A stretch of DNA of 64,000 nucleotides from Anisus vortex. Its lineage: Eukaryota; Mollusca; Gastropoda; Planorbidae. The stretch's first letter is position 1. Each line of letters begins with the position of its first letter. The translations under genes were made by a program, and so were the position numbers. The notes under the pieces are model-generated. The model was not told where the DNA came from and made no database searches. It worked only from the letters and a program-made list of their open reading frames with translations. The stretch spans positions 10,325,283 through 10,389,282 of the forward strand of contig OX421505.1 of the NCBI GenBank assembly GCA_949126835.1. The letters are read 5' to 3'. Below are positions 1 through 11,029 of this stretch, one piece after another.

Positions 1-239
1 CTGATGGATATATATTTTTTATTGTAATGGATTGACACAGACAGACAAATAGATATATGGGTAGATAAATAGATGATAGACAGATAGATAGATATGTAGC
101 TTGGTAGCTAGGTAAATAGATAGGTAGATATGTAAATAGCTAGATAAGTATATAGGTTGATAGGTAGATAGAAAATTATATACATGGATATATAGCTGAT
201 ATATTAGAGCGATAGATAGATAAATTAAATATATAGATG

Positions 240-950
<711 letters not shown>

Positions 951-960
951 ATAGATATAC

Positions 961-1455
961 ATTTAGTGATTGAAACAAAAAGACATCTTATAGAATGATA
1001 CTGAAACCAGCTAGAAGAGCGCCTTTATCTACACTCTCGCCTCCGTGCTCCCCCCCCACCCCAACAACTTATCCCTACCACCCCCACCTCTTTCAATATA
1101 ACTTTCACAACAAAGACGGCTGTGGTCATTATTAAAGCCCCCCCTCCTCCCCCAAGCGCGGCCAAAACTATCACCACAATTTTCTTTCAGCTTATCCCCC
1201 GCCCCCCCCCCCCCCCTTAAACGAAGGCCACCTTGTATAGTCATGTTCAGATCACGACTACCCTCCTTGTGTACGCTATTATAGCATATTGATCTCAATG
1301 TCTTTGAAAAGGAGGCTTGGACATACAAGGAACAACAACAACAAAAAAATGTGGGGCCATAGTCCGGGAGATATTCTCTGTGTGTCTGTATATTATGTTA
1401 TATTATGTGTATGTATTAATGTTTGTGCACTTCTTTGTGTGTGTGTGTGTGTTTT

Positions 1456-1488
<33 letters not shown>

Positions 1489-1685
1489 CAAGTGTAAATA
1501 AACCCCATCGTCTAGGTCACTGACCAGGGATTCTCACACCAGTAAAATTTTGTAGAACTCCTGTGGAAGAAATGTTTATAAAAAAAATAAACACGAAACA
1601 AACCAAAATCTCGTACAGTTTCTTATAAAAAAAAATGTTTAGGAAATTTCTTTCCCTCATATTATCTAAATACTGGTATATAGTA
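961..1685. other. No gene seen; C-rich and T-rich low-complexity DNA
   Basis: Contains poly-C tracts near 1050, 1140 and 1200-1216, a short GT run at 1436-1451 and a T tract at 1470-1488. I see no conserved domain or RNA gene. Confidence 0.6.
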
Positions 1686-1689
1686 AAGT

Positions 1690-1925
1690 AATCCGTCGGA
1701 TCAGATTGATCCATAAGGCCGGTGAAGCAGCGTTCCCCACTTTCTGTGGTAACGGCATGCTGGGAGATTGTGTGGTCAGCACAATGCCCAGCCGCCTATT
1801 CCTCACCCCCCCCCCAACTTAAGTCAGGTAGCCATCAGAGCTGGGTAAACTCAGGGACAACCTTTAGACTTCGAGTACGGTACGCAAGACGAACGCGCTC
1901 TCCGCTCGGCCACCACACGCCAAAG
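1690..1925 (-). repeat. tRNA-derived SINE, minus orientation
   Basis: Matches the family seen best at 28828-29090. Read on the minus strand it begins with a tRNA-like head (ggccgagcgg A-box region, then gcgttcg), passes through the shared body (acccagctctgatgg, gggcattgtgctggcc in consensus) and ends in ctggtgaacgctgcttcacc. This copy is diverged, with a poly-C run near 1807 in the body. Confidence 0.85.
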
Positions 1926-2004
1926 GCTAAAATAAATACAGTGAATTAAAATATTAGTTGTTCGATAAGTTCGGAAACTGCTGGTCTAGCATGTTAGTTA
2001 TAAG

Positions 2005-2149
2005 TAGAGATGGGAATCGAACCGAACCCGAACCGAACACACCGAACTCGAACTGTGGTTACTAGCAAACCGAACCGAACCCGAACTCTGCCGGCGACCG
2101 AACCAAACCGAACCCGAACTTCTAAATGTGGGTTCGAGTCCCATCTCTA
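2005..2149. mobile_element. Short hAT-type MITE built of CCGAAC hexamers
   Basis: Terminal inverted repeats (TIRs) tagagatggg and cccatctcta bound a 145-bp element. They are flanked by a perfect 8-bp target duplication gttataag at 1997-2004 and 2150-2157. The body is mostly tandem ccgaac/cgaacc units, with subterminal tcgaacc and ggttcga also inverted. Length, TA-starting ends and 8-bp TSD fit a non-autonomous hAT element. Confidence 0.88.
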
Positions 2150-2391
2150 GTTATAAGGTCTTTAGTAGACGGTAGGACAAGGTCCACATCATGTCTTTTC
2201 TTAAATTTTGAAATTTTACTCTTTAACAAACTAACCGAAGTCTGCATATCTTTACATATCCATTTTAATTGTCCATTCGGCGCTTAAGGCGTTTGATTCT
2301 CTCTCTCTCTCTCTCTTCTTAAATTAGTTTTTCCAATGAGTAGATATGAAAAAGGATACTCCAGGTAATTGGACAATACAACGACCTGCTG

Positions 2392-2850
2392 GCCACAATC
2401 AAGAACGCTAAAATGGTATGGCCACATAACATGAACCAACGACCTTGCCGAAACTATTCTGCAGGGCACCATCAGAGGAGGGAGAAAGAGAGGAAGACAA
2501 AGGAAACGATGGGAAGATGAACAGGAACAAAATTGTGCGACGCATTGAGAAGGGCTGAAAGATGGGGAAATGGAAGAGGCTGGTGTACATGTCTTGTTTG
2601 GCGCATCAACGGTCCAACAGACTACGGCAGCGATGGCGAACCTATGGCACGCGTGCCATAGCTGGCACGCAGATCCATTTCTGTGGGCGCGCGAGCGTTT
2701 CCCAAAAAATGGAACAGCTAAGTTATGGTGTTTTGTTTTAATTGCTGTGTTGGCACGTTGAAAGAAATAAGTTGGTCTTGTATTGTACTTTGGGCACGCG
2801 GCCTCAAAATGGTTCGCCATCACTGGACTACGGGATATGCAGGATGTAGG
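2392..2850 (+). pseudogene. 3' fragment of a LINE endonuclease/reverse-transcriptase ORF, split by a MITE
   Basis: The plus strand encodes KWYGHIT, a stop, then GTIRGGRKRGRQRKRWED. This basic stretch is typical of the C-terminus of mollusc and other animal endonuclease-reverse transcriptases (a GHV.R...IL.GT..G.R.RGR....W. pattern). In-frame stops follow, so it is dead. Near its end, at the gactacgg site, a 198-bp hAT MITE (2628-2825) has inserted; the remainder (gggatatgcagga) resumes at 2832. Only the last few hundred bases of the LINE are present. Confidence 0.75.
2628..2825. mobile_element. hAT MITE, 198 bp
   Basis: Ends cagcgatggcgaacc and ggttcgccatcactg are inverted repeats (14 of 15 match). 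A perfect 8-bp target duplication gactacgg lies at 2620-2627 and 2826-2833. Sub-terminal ggcacgcg motifs occur at both ends, as in the other gcaacc/ggcacg hAT MITEs in this window. It is inserted in the LINE fragment at 2392-2850. Confidence 0.92.
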
Positions 2851-2887
2851 TAGAATTGGTTTTTTCTATCACCAAATGTCGTAATTT

Positions 2888-3597
2888 TTAACCCCTTAAA
2901 TACCGAGGGTGCCACATCGACGCACTGATCTATAAAAAGAATGGATTAGGCACGGAAGTAACATCCTTGAAGAGATTTTTCGCCATTTTGTTTCTACTGT
3001 CACTGATCAATATTTATAATTACCGGGAGTTTGTTTATTTATTTAGATGTTTGTTTCTGCTTTATAGTCTCCTAAGCCGTTTGACTAATTGGGTTGAAAG
3101 TTAAATGTATAAATTGGAAACGTCCTTCAAAAGAAATGTGTATTTTATCGACAATATTGCTTAATTCGTTAATTTATTTTAAAAAAATAAACTTAGACCT
3201 ATTACTTTCACCGTATGTTATGGTTATAAAACGCGCGCCATTTCCAAATGATGTCCCTTTGAAATGCTTTAAAATTTAGTGTGTTTCGGGACCGGGTTTT
3301 CCCGTACTGCGAAATATTGCTGTCTACTTTTTTTTAATATTAACTTTTTTTTTGTTACTCTTTTGCCTTTTTTTTATAGTATTATTGTTAGTTTTATATT
3401 ATTAATAAGAAGTCAGAAGCTTGACAGCAACAATTCATATGAATATTGTGTAGATTCCGTTGCGATCTATTTATAGATCAGTGGCGCAGTAAGTTTTAGA
3501 CACAATTTTGTTTATATCGATAAGTGCGGTGGAGATTTTTAGATTTCCCTTTTTTATAGATCAGTACATCGACGTCATGAATAAATAAATATAGGGT
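2888..3597. mobile_element. Probable inverted-repeat DNA transposon remnant, class uncertain
   Basis: atcgacgcactgatctata at 2916-2934 is matched in inverted orientation by tatagatcagtacatcgac at about 3555-3573, with A-rich sequence beyond both. Outward of these lie tttttaacccct at 2885 and agggtaaaaat at 3593, which also read as inverted ends. A TTAA abuts CCCC at 2888-2891, which would suit a piggyBac-like end, but the right side has only taaa. No transposase is seen in the roughly 700 bp between. Confidence 0.5.
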
Positions 3598-3599
3598 AA

Positions 3600-4740
3600 A
3601 AATATGCAAAGTCGTCAAACATTTATATGAAAAACCTACAGCAGTTAAACGGTTTTAAAGAAACAATCTATGAAATGTTGATTAAGCAAATCAAGAAATA
3701 TTCGTATGATGTTGCTGACTCAGATATTGCGTAAGATATTGTCATGCCCTTTCATCAGTGGAGAACACTCCAGTTAACAACTTTGTGTGTGTCTTTGCTT
3801 TTGACTCAAGTTACTTTACTGGAATAAAAAATTTAACACAAAAAAGGGGGGGGGGGGGGAGGTAAAAAGAGGACAAGAAAGGGGGGAGGGGCGATAAAAA
3901 CTTAGATGGTCAGAAATTCAAGAAAAAAAAAGAGCGTTTCAGGATTTTGTTTAAATATAGACTTGATATAGGTTCTAGAGACTACGCATATTGTAGTTCT
4001 CATCAGCTGTGTCATCCTTTGTTTATTGTGGACATTTTCCTATTCTTGAATTCCGTTGAAAATTTTCGCTCAACCATTGTTCGATTCTGGATGGAGAAAA
4101 GGACAAAGCAGGAGAGGGAAAAAAGGAAGTTGCCTTTCTTTGATTTACTTCCGGTTCGACTATTTTTAGCCTGAAACTGAAGTAATTGAATTTGTAAGAC
4201 TTCCTGTAAAATTGTCAACTCCCCGTAGCCGCCCTTCCCCCCCCCCCAGCCCCTCTTTTAATTTTCTCTTCTGTTTGTGTGTGCGTAAGTATGTGTGCGT
4301 GTGTGTATGTGAGTGAGTCCATTTTCTAGCTGCGAAGTATATATTTGGCGGGATGGCGAAGCGTGAAGAATATGACACTAACCTCATTACACCTTTCACT
4401 AAGTGATTAGTCCGCGCGTAGGAGTAACCGGGAAGGGGGGAAGAGTGGGGGAAGATTTGGTGAAGAGAGGATGAGGGCGTGTGTCCGGCCATCAGAGAAA
4501 CAAACGCAATTAACCTTTTCAGGGAGGTGAGGTCTACTTAAGGTAGTTGTTATGGGCACGAATATTACTAGCTGTCACGTGGTCTAATTCAACGGAGGTC
4601 AAGGTTGTAGTTTTTTCGGATAACATGCGCCGGGAAGTGGAAAGGGCTACTCCACCGAATTCAGATAATCTTTGAAATAGCCACAACAAAAAGCGCTCTC
4701 TTTCTTTTTTTTTAAACGTCTAATTTGAGATAGGGGAAGG
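3600..4740. other. No gene seen
   Basis: About 1.1 kb without a recognisable gene or repeat family. It has a poly-G stretch near 3846-3860, a poly-C tract near 4237 and a short GT/GC-rich run near 4274-4310. Short ORFs here have no visible domain. Confidence 0.5.
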
Positions 4741-4744
4741 TAAA

Positions 4745-4890
4745 TGAGTGACAGCGCGTACGGTTGGCGTACCGAAGGTCCTGGGTTTGAATAATTCCTA
4801 AGGGTAGGTTTTGTTCAGTATGTCCCTTAGTCTACCCAGCACTTGAAATTAGTTATGGTAAAGTAAAGGCGACGGTATAAATGTTAAGGG
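4745..4890 (+). repeat. tRNA-derived SINE, degraded plus-strand copy
   Basis: The segment agcgcgtacggttggcgtac followed by gaaggtcctgggtttgaat matches the SINE head including its B-box region. Then tctacccagc and agttatggtaaagtaaaggc match the body. The A-box and the 3' end are eroded. Confidence 0.7.
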
Positions 4891-5592
4891 AAACCACTTA
4901 TTTAGCTAGTGAGGGGAATACACATGCATGTCAGTCATCAGAGCTCAAAAAGGATTAGCAGTGCGTCTAATAAGGATTTCAAAATGCGCACCATAGAATG
5001 CAATGACACAAAAAACTGAATTTGTGGGCTGGAGTGGGGGGATGTGGCTGAAAATTTCACAAACATTGTCGTCATATAAAACACGTCTATGTAATAAGTT
5101 TCAGCTCAAAAGCATGGCGGAAAGTTGGTCAATAGCTTTCCAAAGATCAGATCTAATAGGCCTACTAAGAACGTTATTATAAAGAATTTGAAAAGAAATA
5201 AAATGAGGCTGTTATTGTTTTTGTGTGTGTATGTGGGGGGGGCGTTCAAGTTCAAAATAACAACATAAATAATCACAAGTAACAACATGGAATTAATATG
5301 CATGTAAGTGTATTTTCTGGTCGCCTGCTTCAAAGCTAAATATGGTTTCTTCTATGCAATGAAACACTGCGTGCATATCATTGAATTAGGTTCAACCTAG
5401 GATATATAAATGTTACAGGGAAGCAGTCACATTCAGGGCCGGATTTAGACTTGATGGGGCCCTAAGCTATTTGAGATATGGGGCCCTTCCTTTATAAGCT
5501 TTTATGTCAGTGATTTTCGGATAGGCCTACCTAGAGGGTTAAACTGAAATATAATGAAGAAGTATAGACCTATAGATAGTGAAATAATACAT

Positions 5593-7327
5593 CAAAGTCT
5601 TTAATAAAATGGACCGCTTGCTTTGATATTAAAATTTCTGCTAGTTGATAACTGTAAACACTTAATTTCGGAATTTCCAATTGCACTAAGTCATCTAGAC
5701 TTCGGCTTAGTAATTCGCTATGATTTTCTCAATGGAAAATTAAGATTAAAATCGAAATTTGTATAAGCTTATAGCGGGAACGTTTAATGCAATCGTAGGA
5801 GGGTAATAATAATAATAATAATATTTGTATAGCGCTGCCAACAAACTTAATGTAAGCTCAGAGCGCGTTTAACATACAACTAAGAATACGGATATTACCC
5901 TAGGCCAGGTAGGCCCTAACAGAGCTAAATTGATGATTAAAAAGACAAAACAAATAAATGTAGCATTAACCGACCCAACCCATAAATAAGACAGTAAGTT
6001 TCTAAAGCATGTTAAATGTTATCTAAGGTAAATATTGAAATAATGAGTTTTTAAGTTCTGTTTGAAAGTAACAGTAGGGCTTGTTCGCCTCAGTTGAATG
6101 GGAAGTTGATTCCACACCTTCGGACCGGATACTGAGAAGGCTCTAAGGCCAACGGTCGTCAGAGAGAAACGGGGCTCTTCCAGAAGCGATGAGTTGGCAG
6201 AACGAAGTGTTCTTTGCGGGACATAAGGTGTGATTAGTGCCTTGAGATAGGACGGAAACTTGTTATTAAAAATGCACTAATGGCAAAGTAGCGCAACTTT
6301 ATACTCAATTCTGGCTTTCACGGGGAGCCAGTGGAGCGAGCGTAGAAGGGCAGTTCCCGAGTCTCTTTTAGACCTGCACATAACCAAACGCGCAGTACTG
6401 TTCTGTATTCGATGTAGCCTGGCGATTTTGTCCTCGGGCAGGCCGGCTAGCAGGGCGTTACAATAGTCGATACGCGAAAGTATCAGAGCGACTGCCAGTG
6501 TCTTTGCAGAATCATTGGACAAATAGGGTCGTATTTGGCCGAGTCTACGCAACTGTAGATATAGACCTCTGCACATTTGAGAAATATGCAGGTCGAAAGA
6601 CAGCGTAGGATCCAATACAACACCAAGATTCCTCACTTTGTTAACAAATGGCACTTGAACATTTATCACAGTGATAGATTCTGGACCAGTGAATTTGGCC
6701 AAATTACTCTTGGATCCAATTCTGATTATCTCTGTCTTATCCTCATTCATTTTAGCCCGTTTCTCCCCGACCACGAATAGACATCGGCGATTGCACAACT
6801 GACCTTTGCAGCGAGTCGGGGGGCCTCAAGAGGGACCGCATGATCGTACAGTTGCGTGTCATCAGCGTAAAAGTGATAAGATAAATCGAACGGTTTGATG
6901 ACCTGGCCGATTGGATACACGTACATAGCAAACATCACCGGTCCCAGAACAGATCCCTGTGGCACTCCATATTTCAGCGTTGAAGGTGCCGAGACGAACT
7001 CATCTATAGCAACACTTTGAGTGCGTTCGGACAGGTAAGACCTGAACCAACGAAGAACACAACCCGAGCATCCAAAAGTGGTTGCAAACCTGTCAATCAG
7101 GATCTCATGGTCGAGAGTGTCAAAAGCGGCAGACAGATCAAGCATTGCCAGAATAGACACATGACCCGTGTCTGATGTGCATAGTAGATCGTTGACAACC
7201 TTGACCAATGCCGTCAATGGGTATAAGTCATTAATGACAGCCTTATTGGTTGCGTACGGAAAAAACAACAACATAATAATATAAGGTCTAAAAATAGAGC
7301 AAACGGTGGATCTTATTATAGTCTTTG
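5593..7327. mobile_element. MITE with CAAAG...CTTTG ends, split by an L2 LINE
   Basis: The left end caaagtctttaataaaatgg followed by accgcttgct pairs with the inverse of the right end (agagcaaacggtggatctt, then attatagtctttg). The same ends bound the intact 298-bp copy at 42525-42822. Flanks aatacat and aataaat are a 7-bp target duplication with one mismatch. The about 1.4 kb L2 fragment in the middle accounts for the extra length. Part of the left half is recognisably the reverse complement of the 42.6-kb copy. Confidence 0.75.
5805..7215 (-). pseudogene. 5'-truncated L2-type LINE, reverse transcriptase region with a frameshift
   Basis: Read on the minus strand, the RT domain starts inside the fingers (ALVKVVNDLL) and includes motif A LDLSAAFDTLDH, motif B YGVPQGSVLGP and the catalytic YADDTQLY. 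The frame shifts at about 6750-6760, where one A appears lost from an A run (NGLK then MNEDKTE). It continues through LGVVLDPTLSFDLHIS and RIDYCNALLAGLP to about 6277. A further shifted segment (about 6276-6030) encodes a C-terminus of VWNQLPIQLR type. The 3' end is gcgctatacaaat followed by (att)n at about 5810, as in L2 elements. Nothing N-terminal to the RT fingers remains, so it is a dead 5'-truncated copy. It lies inside the MITE at 5593-7327. Confidence 0.9.
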
Positions 7328-7479
7328 AATAAATCTTTTAACTTAAAATCATTTTTATTCATAACGAACGTAAACATGCAAACTATGATAACAAGAAACA
7401 AGGTTCTAATTTTAAAAGGCACAATTTACAAAGGCTTATTATCTAATCTCTTGACACATGTTATACGGATTCAGGAATT

Positions 7480-8345
7480 ATATTAAAATATTTTCTTTAT
7501 TGCCTTTGCCAGAGTAAAGTCACTGATGACATCATCAAATGATAAACTGCGTAGTTTGTCACTTTCTATGTACATGAGACTGAGGGAACATAATTTATCT
7601 TGAGTCATTGTTCTAAATTAATTTTTTATCCTCTTGAACTGAGAAAAAGATCTTTCTCCAGAGCAATTGGCAAACATCATACTAAGAAAAAAAACTCAAA
7701 ATTGCTTGTACATTAGGGAATGCTGATTGGACTCGATCGACTCGATCGGTAAATATTACCCTATGATTAACCTGATGTGTCAGACTATCATGTTCCGCTG
7801 AACCATAGGCTTGACTATGTCTAGCATATTGATGAAAATGTTTGATTTCTCCTACAAGATTCATGTGCACATCTTCGGGATATGTTTGGCATAAAGCATT
7901 AGCTGCTTCACTAATTTCTTCTTAGAAAACGTCCAATAGGGGAACCCATCATCTGTTAAAACATGCCTCTCAATAACAGTGATCTGATCAATATGGGACC
8001 GGTCTGGAGTGGAATCTACAGATAAACTGAACTAGCCTGCAATTCTTAAATCATCCAAGATTGAGTCTCTTACTTCATGTGCCATAATTTAGATAAATTC
8101 ATCACATATTGTTGCAGAAACATAACACGTGACACCTGATCCTGTATTCCTTTTTTTTTTATATGGCTTGCTAGAAAAGGATCAAATTATTCTATAAATT
8201 CGTGTACTCCAAGGAAATTGCCATTGTGAGGATAACCAAATAATTGCTTATCTCCTCTTAAAGATAAACCACGCTCTGTCATAGAAAGCTTATCTATGAC
8301 TGCCACAACTCGTTCAAGAACATTTTTTCTAGAACTGCCGTTTAG
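7480..8345 (-). pseudogene. hAT transposase remnant (ZMYM1-like, with C-terminal dimerisation region)
   Basis: The minus strand reads VLERVVAVIDKLSMTERGLS and LRGDKQLFGYPHNGNFLGVH. After several stops and shifts it reads VHMNLVGEIKHFHQYARHSQ (7812-7869) and then FANCSGERSFSQFKRIKN, a stop, and MTQDKLCSLSLMYIESDKL. The last part is the hAT C-terminal dimerisation signature (CSGERSFS..KRIKN..R..M.Q..L..L..M.IE). The order and wording are those of ZMYM1-like hAT transposases. Multiple stops and frameshifts make it non-functional. It is the protein-coding part of the 5434-8484 element. Confidence 0.85.
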
Positions 8346-8492
8346 TATTTATATATATAATAATGCTGCGGTATATTTAAGAATATATGACAATTGTTCA
8401 CTCGAACAATTTTGTTTGGGGGCTCCCAAGAAAGTGGGGGCCCTAAGCTAAAGCTTGTTTAGCTTATAGGTAAATCCGGCCCTGGTCACATT

Positions 8493-8949
8493 GTCAAACA
8501 CTTGATGTAGATGTGCATGATGTACAGCGACCCGTTTCATACGCGTGTTCACCCTTTCAGTTATCTACCTATTCATGCGTGCTTACAAATGCTCGTATCA
8601 ATCTTGATATATATACATATATCAATATCTCCTTCCACCTATCTCTCCATCTAGCTATCTCTACATCTATCCATTTTATTACCTACCCATTCTTTTCATT
8701 TATCCATCTATTTATCAAATTATCAATTCATCAATACACCAATCCATCAATCCATTCAACCAACTTTTTATCTATCCATCATTTCATCTATCTATTCATC
8801 TTTTTGTCTATTTATAAAGCCATCTAACTATCCATCTCTCTGACTGAAAATCTAATACGATCAGTTAATCATTTATTTCTATCTACGTGTTAATCCATAA
8901 AAAAATCAATCTTTCTATCACTCCATCTCAGTATCTCCCGGTCTCCTTT

Positions 8950-9009
<60 letters not shown>

Positions 9010-9860
9010 CTCATACAAAAATTGATACATTCGTACAAAATCTAATACAAAAATCGAACTTTAATTTTACCCAGACTTTAATTAATAGTGAGCTTAATTT
9101 AAAAAAAAAACGAAATTGAAATTATTATCAAGAGAAATATCTTGTTATATTTACCAAATCTTTCCGTTCAATGAACCATAACCAATGCCACAACTTTCTT
9201 TCATTTTTTGGTTTAAACTACGCAAAAGATTATAATGAAGATTCACTCAAGTATTAGATAATCTAATAATCTAAGCTGCTGTTCAGTGAAGCTTATATAT
9301 TACAGAATGAGGTCACTTTGTTAGCTTCCTTGTTCGTTTCTTTGTATGTTTGGTGTTGTTGGTTTTTTGTGTGGTAAATAATTGACCTAGATAAACCCAA
9401 GCTAATGTTGAATATTGGCAAAATCTAATTAGAAAAATGTCTTGGGTATAAAGACAACGTTGATTGCACCCATTTAAAAAAAACAACAACATGAAACCTA
9501 ATTTCATTAGTTAAACGCAATTTTTATACAAAATTAAACTAAATACTAATGCTATTCAATGTTTACGTAAACGAGATTATTTCTTGAATTAAATTAACGT
9601 TTGTTTAAATATATGTTCTTTTTTTTTTAATGCTTTAAAAAAATTATTTTGTTTGATGTTTTCCAAATGTACTTGTAACTTGTAGGGTGTAATTTATGTG
9701 CTTTATTTGAATGCACAAAGTAGAATGTTGTTTAAATTTGTTTGTAGGCTAAACAAGCGTTAAAAAAAGAGCTTCTATATATATTATCACAATGATAAAA
9801 GGTGATGATGATATAATATTGATAATGTGCAATGTTTAGATTCTTCTTTTTCTTCTATTA
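8493..9860. other. Low-complexity DNA, no gene seen
   Basis: Degenerate tcta/catc repeats run from about 8610 to 8950, giving open but meaningless frames. They are followed by a (CT)n run at about 8953-9005. From 9010 to 9860 the sequence is AT-rich and unfeatured. Confidence 0.7.
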
Positions 9861-9870
9861 ACCAATTTGC

Positions 9871-9999
9871 TCAGAAGTTTTCTCTTTTACAGTCGATGCC
9901 AGACAAACTGAATGTGTCCCTCAGTTCGGTTAGCTTTGGGCATTCAAGTAGGAAGTGATCTACTGTTTTTTGTGGGTGGGGACAATGTTTCAAGTCAGG
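9871..9999 (-). pseudogene. C-terminal fragment of a second LINE ORF2 (cysteine/histidine motif)
   Basis: The minus strand encodes CPHPQKTVDHFLLECPKL and then LRDTFSLSGIDC before a stop at 9871. This C...H..LL.CP pattern is the zinc-knuckle-like tail found after the RT/RNase H region in Jockey/I-group and related non-LTR ORF2 proteins. It stands alone, just left of the hAT end at 10028. Confidence 0.6.
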
Positions 10000-10149
10000 T
10001 GGTTGGGTTGGGTTTATTTTGTTAGATCAGAGGTCCGCAACCTAAGGATTGACTTGGCACGCAGACCGATTTTCATTGGCACGCAAGAGACATCCAAGAG
10101 GTGTTTTTTATTTTTAAAAAGCTACAATTTCTGGTTCTGAATGAGAAAA

Positions 10150-10720
10150 ACTGACTGTTGAAGCCGATGTTTCTGAATGACATGGTGACACATTTCCGTG
10201 AGTTGAACTTGCATTTATAACGACCACTTTAATGGATTTGCATTGAAACTTGACATATATTACCGTGAAATCAAGTTCAAAACATTTAACTACATGTACA
10301 TCAGATGTACATCGAAGCACTCAAAGCGGAGTTTTCTAATCAAAAGGCAAGACTTTCAAATAGATGGACTCATTTTTTCATACCACATCAAGCCTGACTT
10401 GTTTGATCTTACTACAACCTTCTTTTTAAGTAAAGGGATATGGGCAATTTTAAAATGCTGCAGGTTGAATTTTAAACATATAAAAAATGGGCATCCCAAT
10501 GTGCCCATTTGCGGAAAAAATCTGGAAAGAAGCTGCTTAGGAAAGTCATCTGCTATTTTCAAATGCTATGCATTCGCTATTATACTTTCAGCTTTTGGTT
10601 CAACTTAAATTTGTGAACATATTTTATCGCACATGAAAGCTGTTTTACGCATACAAAGAGGTCACCTACATTGACCGCTCATTAATTGATATAGACCAAT
10701 TAATGTAAAAGAGTTTTAAG
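10150..10720 (+). pseudogene. hAT transposase remnant, GTF2IRD2/ZBED type
   Basis: Fragments in shifting frames match the copy at 39295-39860 and hAT transposases of the kind domesticated in vertebrate GTF2IRD2/ZBED genes: a LNLHL core near 10205, ALKLDI-like sequence near 10235, then ALKAEFS near 10320. The hAT C-terminal region follows, where FGST is followed (across a stop) by VNIFYRT and the MKAVLRIQRGHL-like stretch at about 10610-10670. Large deletions and many stops are present. It is the coding relic of the element at 10028-15670. Confidence 0.7.
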
Positions 10721-11029
10721 CTCAATGTCTTTACTCAACATAAATATAAGTAGGCTATTTCTAAAACAAATTTATTTGTATTATTAATTTCATAAACATA
10801 AGATACTTTTTAAATAGCACTATAGACCCTATTCTGTAATTTCTGTAATTATTAATGTATGAACAAACTGTTAATGCAGGAAATATTTATTTACAACTGT
10901 TTAGCGTAAATTTTTTAAATCCTCTAATAAATAAATCTTGTGATAAATACCATAATGTTGGATTTATTAAAAGAAATAATAATTAGTCAGTAATTTTAAC
11001 TTTTTTACAAAACAGAATTTTTTTTTTGT

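Larger units (their letters stand above)
5434..8484 (-). mobile_element. hAT transposon with ZMYM1-like transposase remnant, containing nested insertions
   Basis: Ends cagggccggatttag (5434) and taaatccggccctg (to 8484) are inverted repeats, flanked by a perfect 8-bp target duplication gtcacatt at 5426-5433 and 8485-8492. Both ends also carry a ggggccctaagct motif. The 3 kb span contains a decayed transposase on the minus strand (about 7480-8345) and an inserted MITE (5593-7327) that itself contains an L2 LINE fragment. Without the insertions the element would be about 1.3 kb, so it is also internally deleted. Confidence 0.93.

Noticed and set aside
2284..2823. 179-codon minus-strand ORF
   Set aside because: Antisense to the LINE fragment and crossing the MITE insertion; chance open frame.
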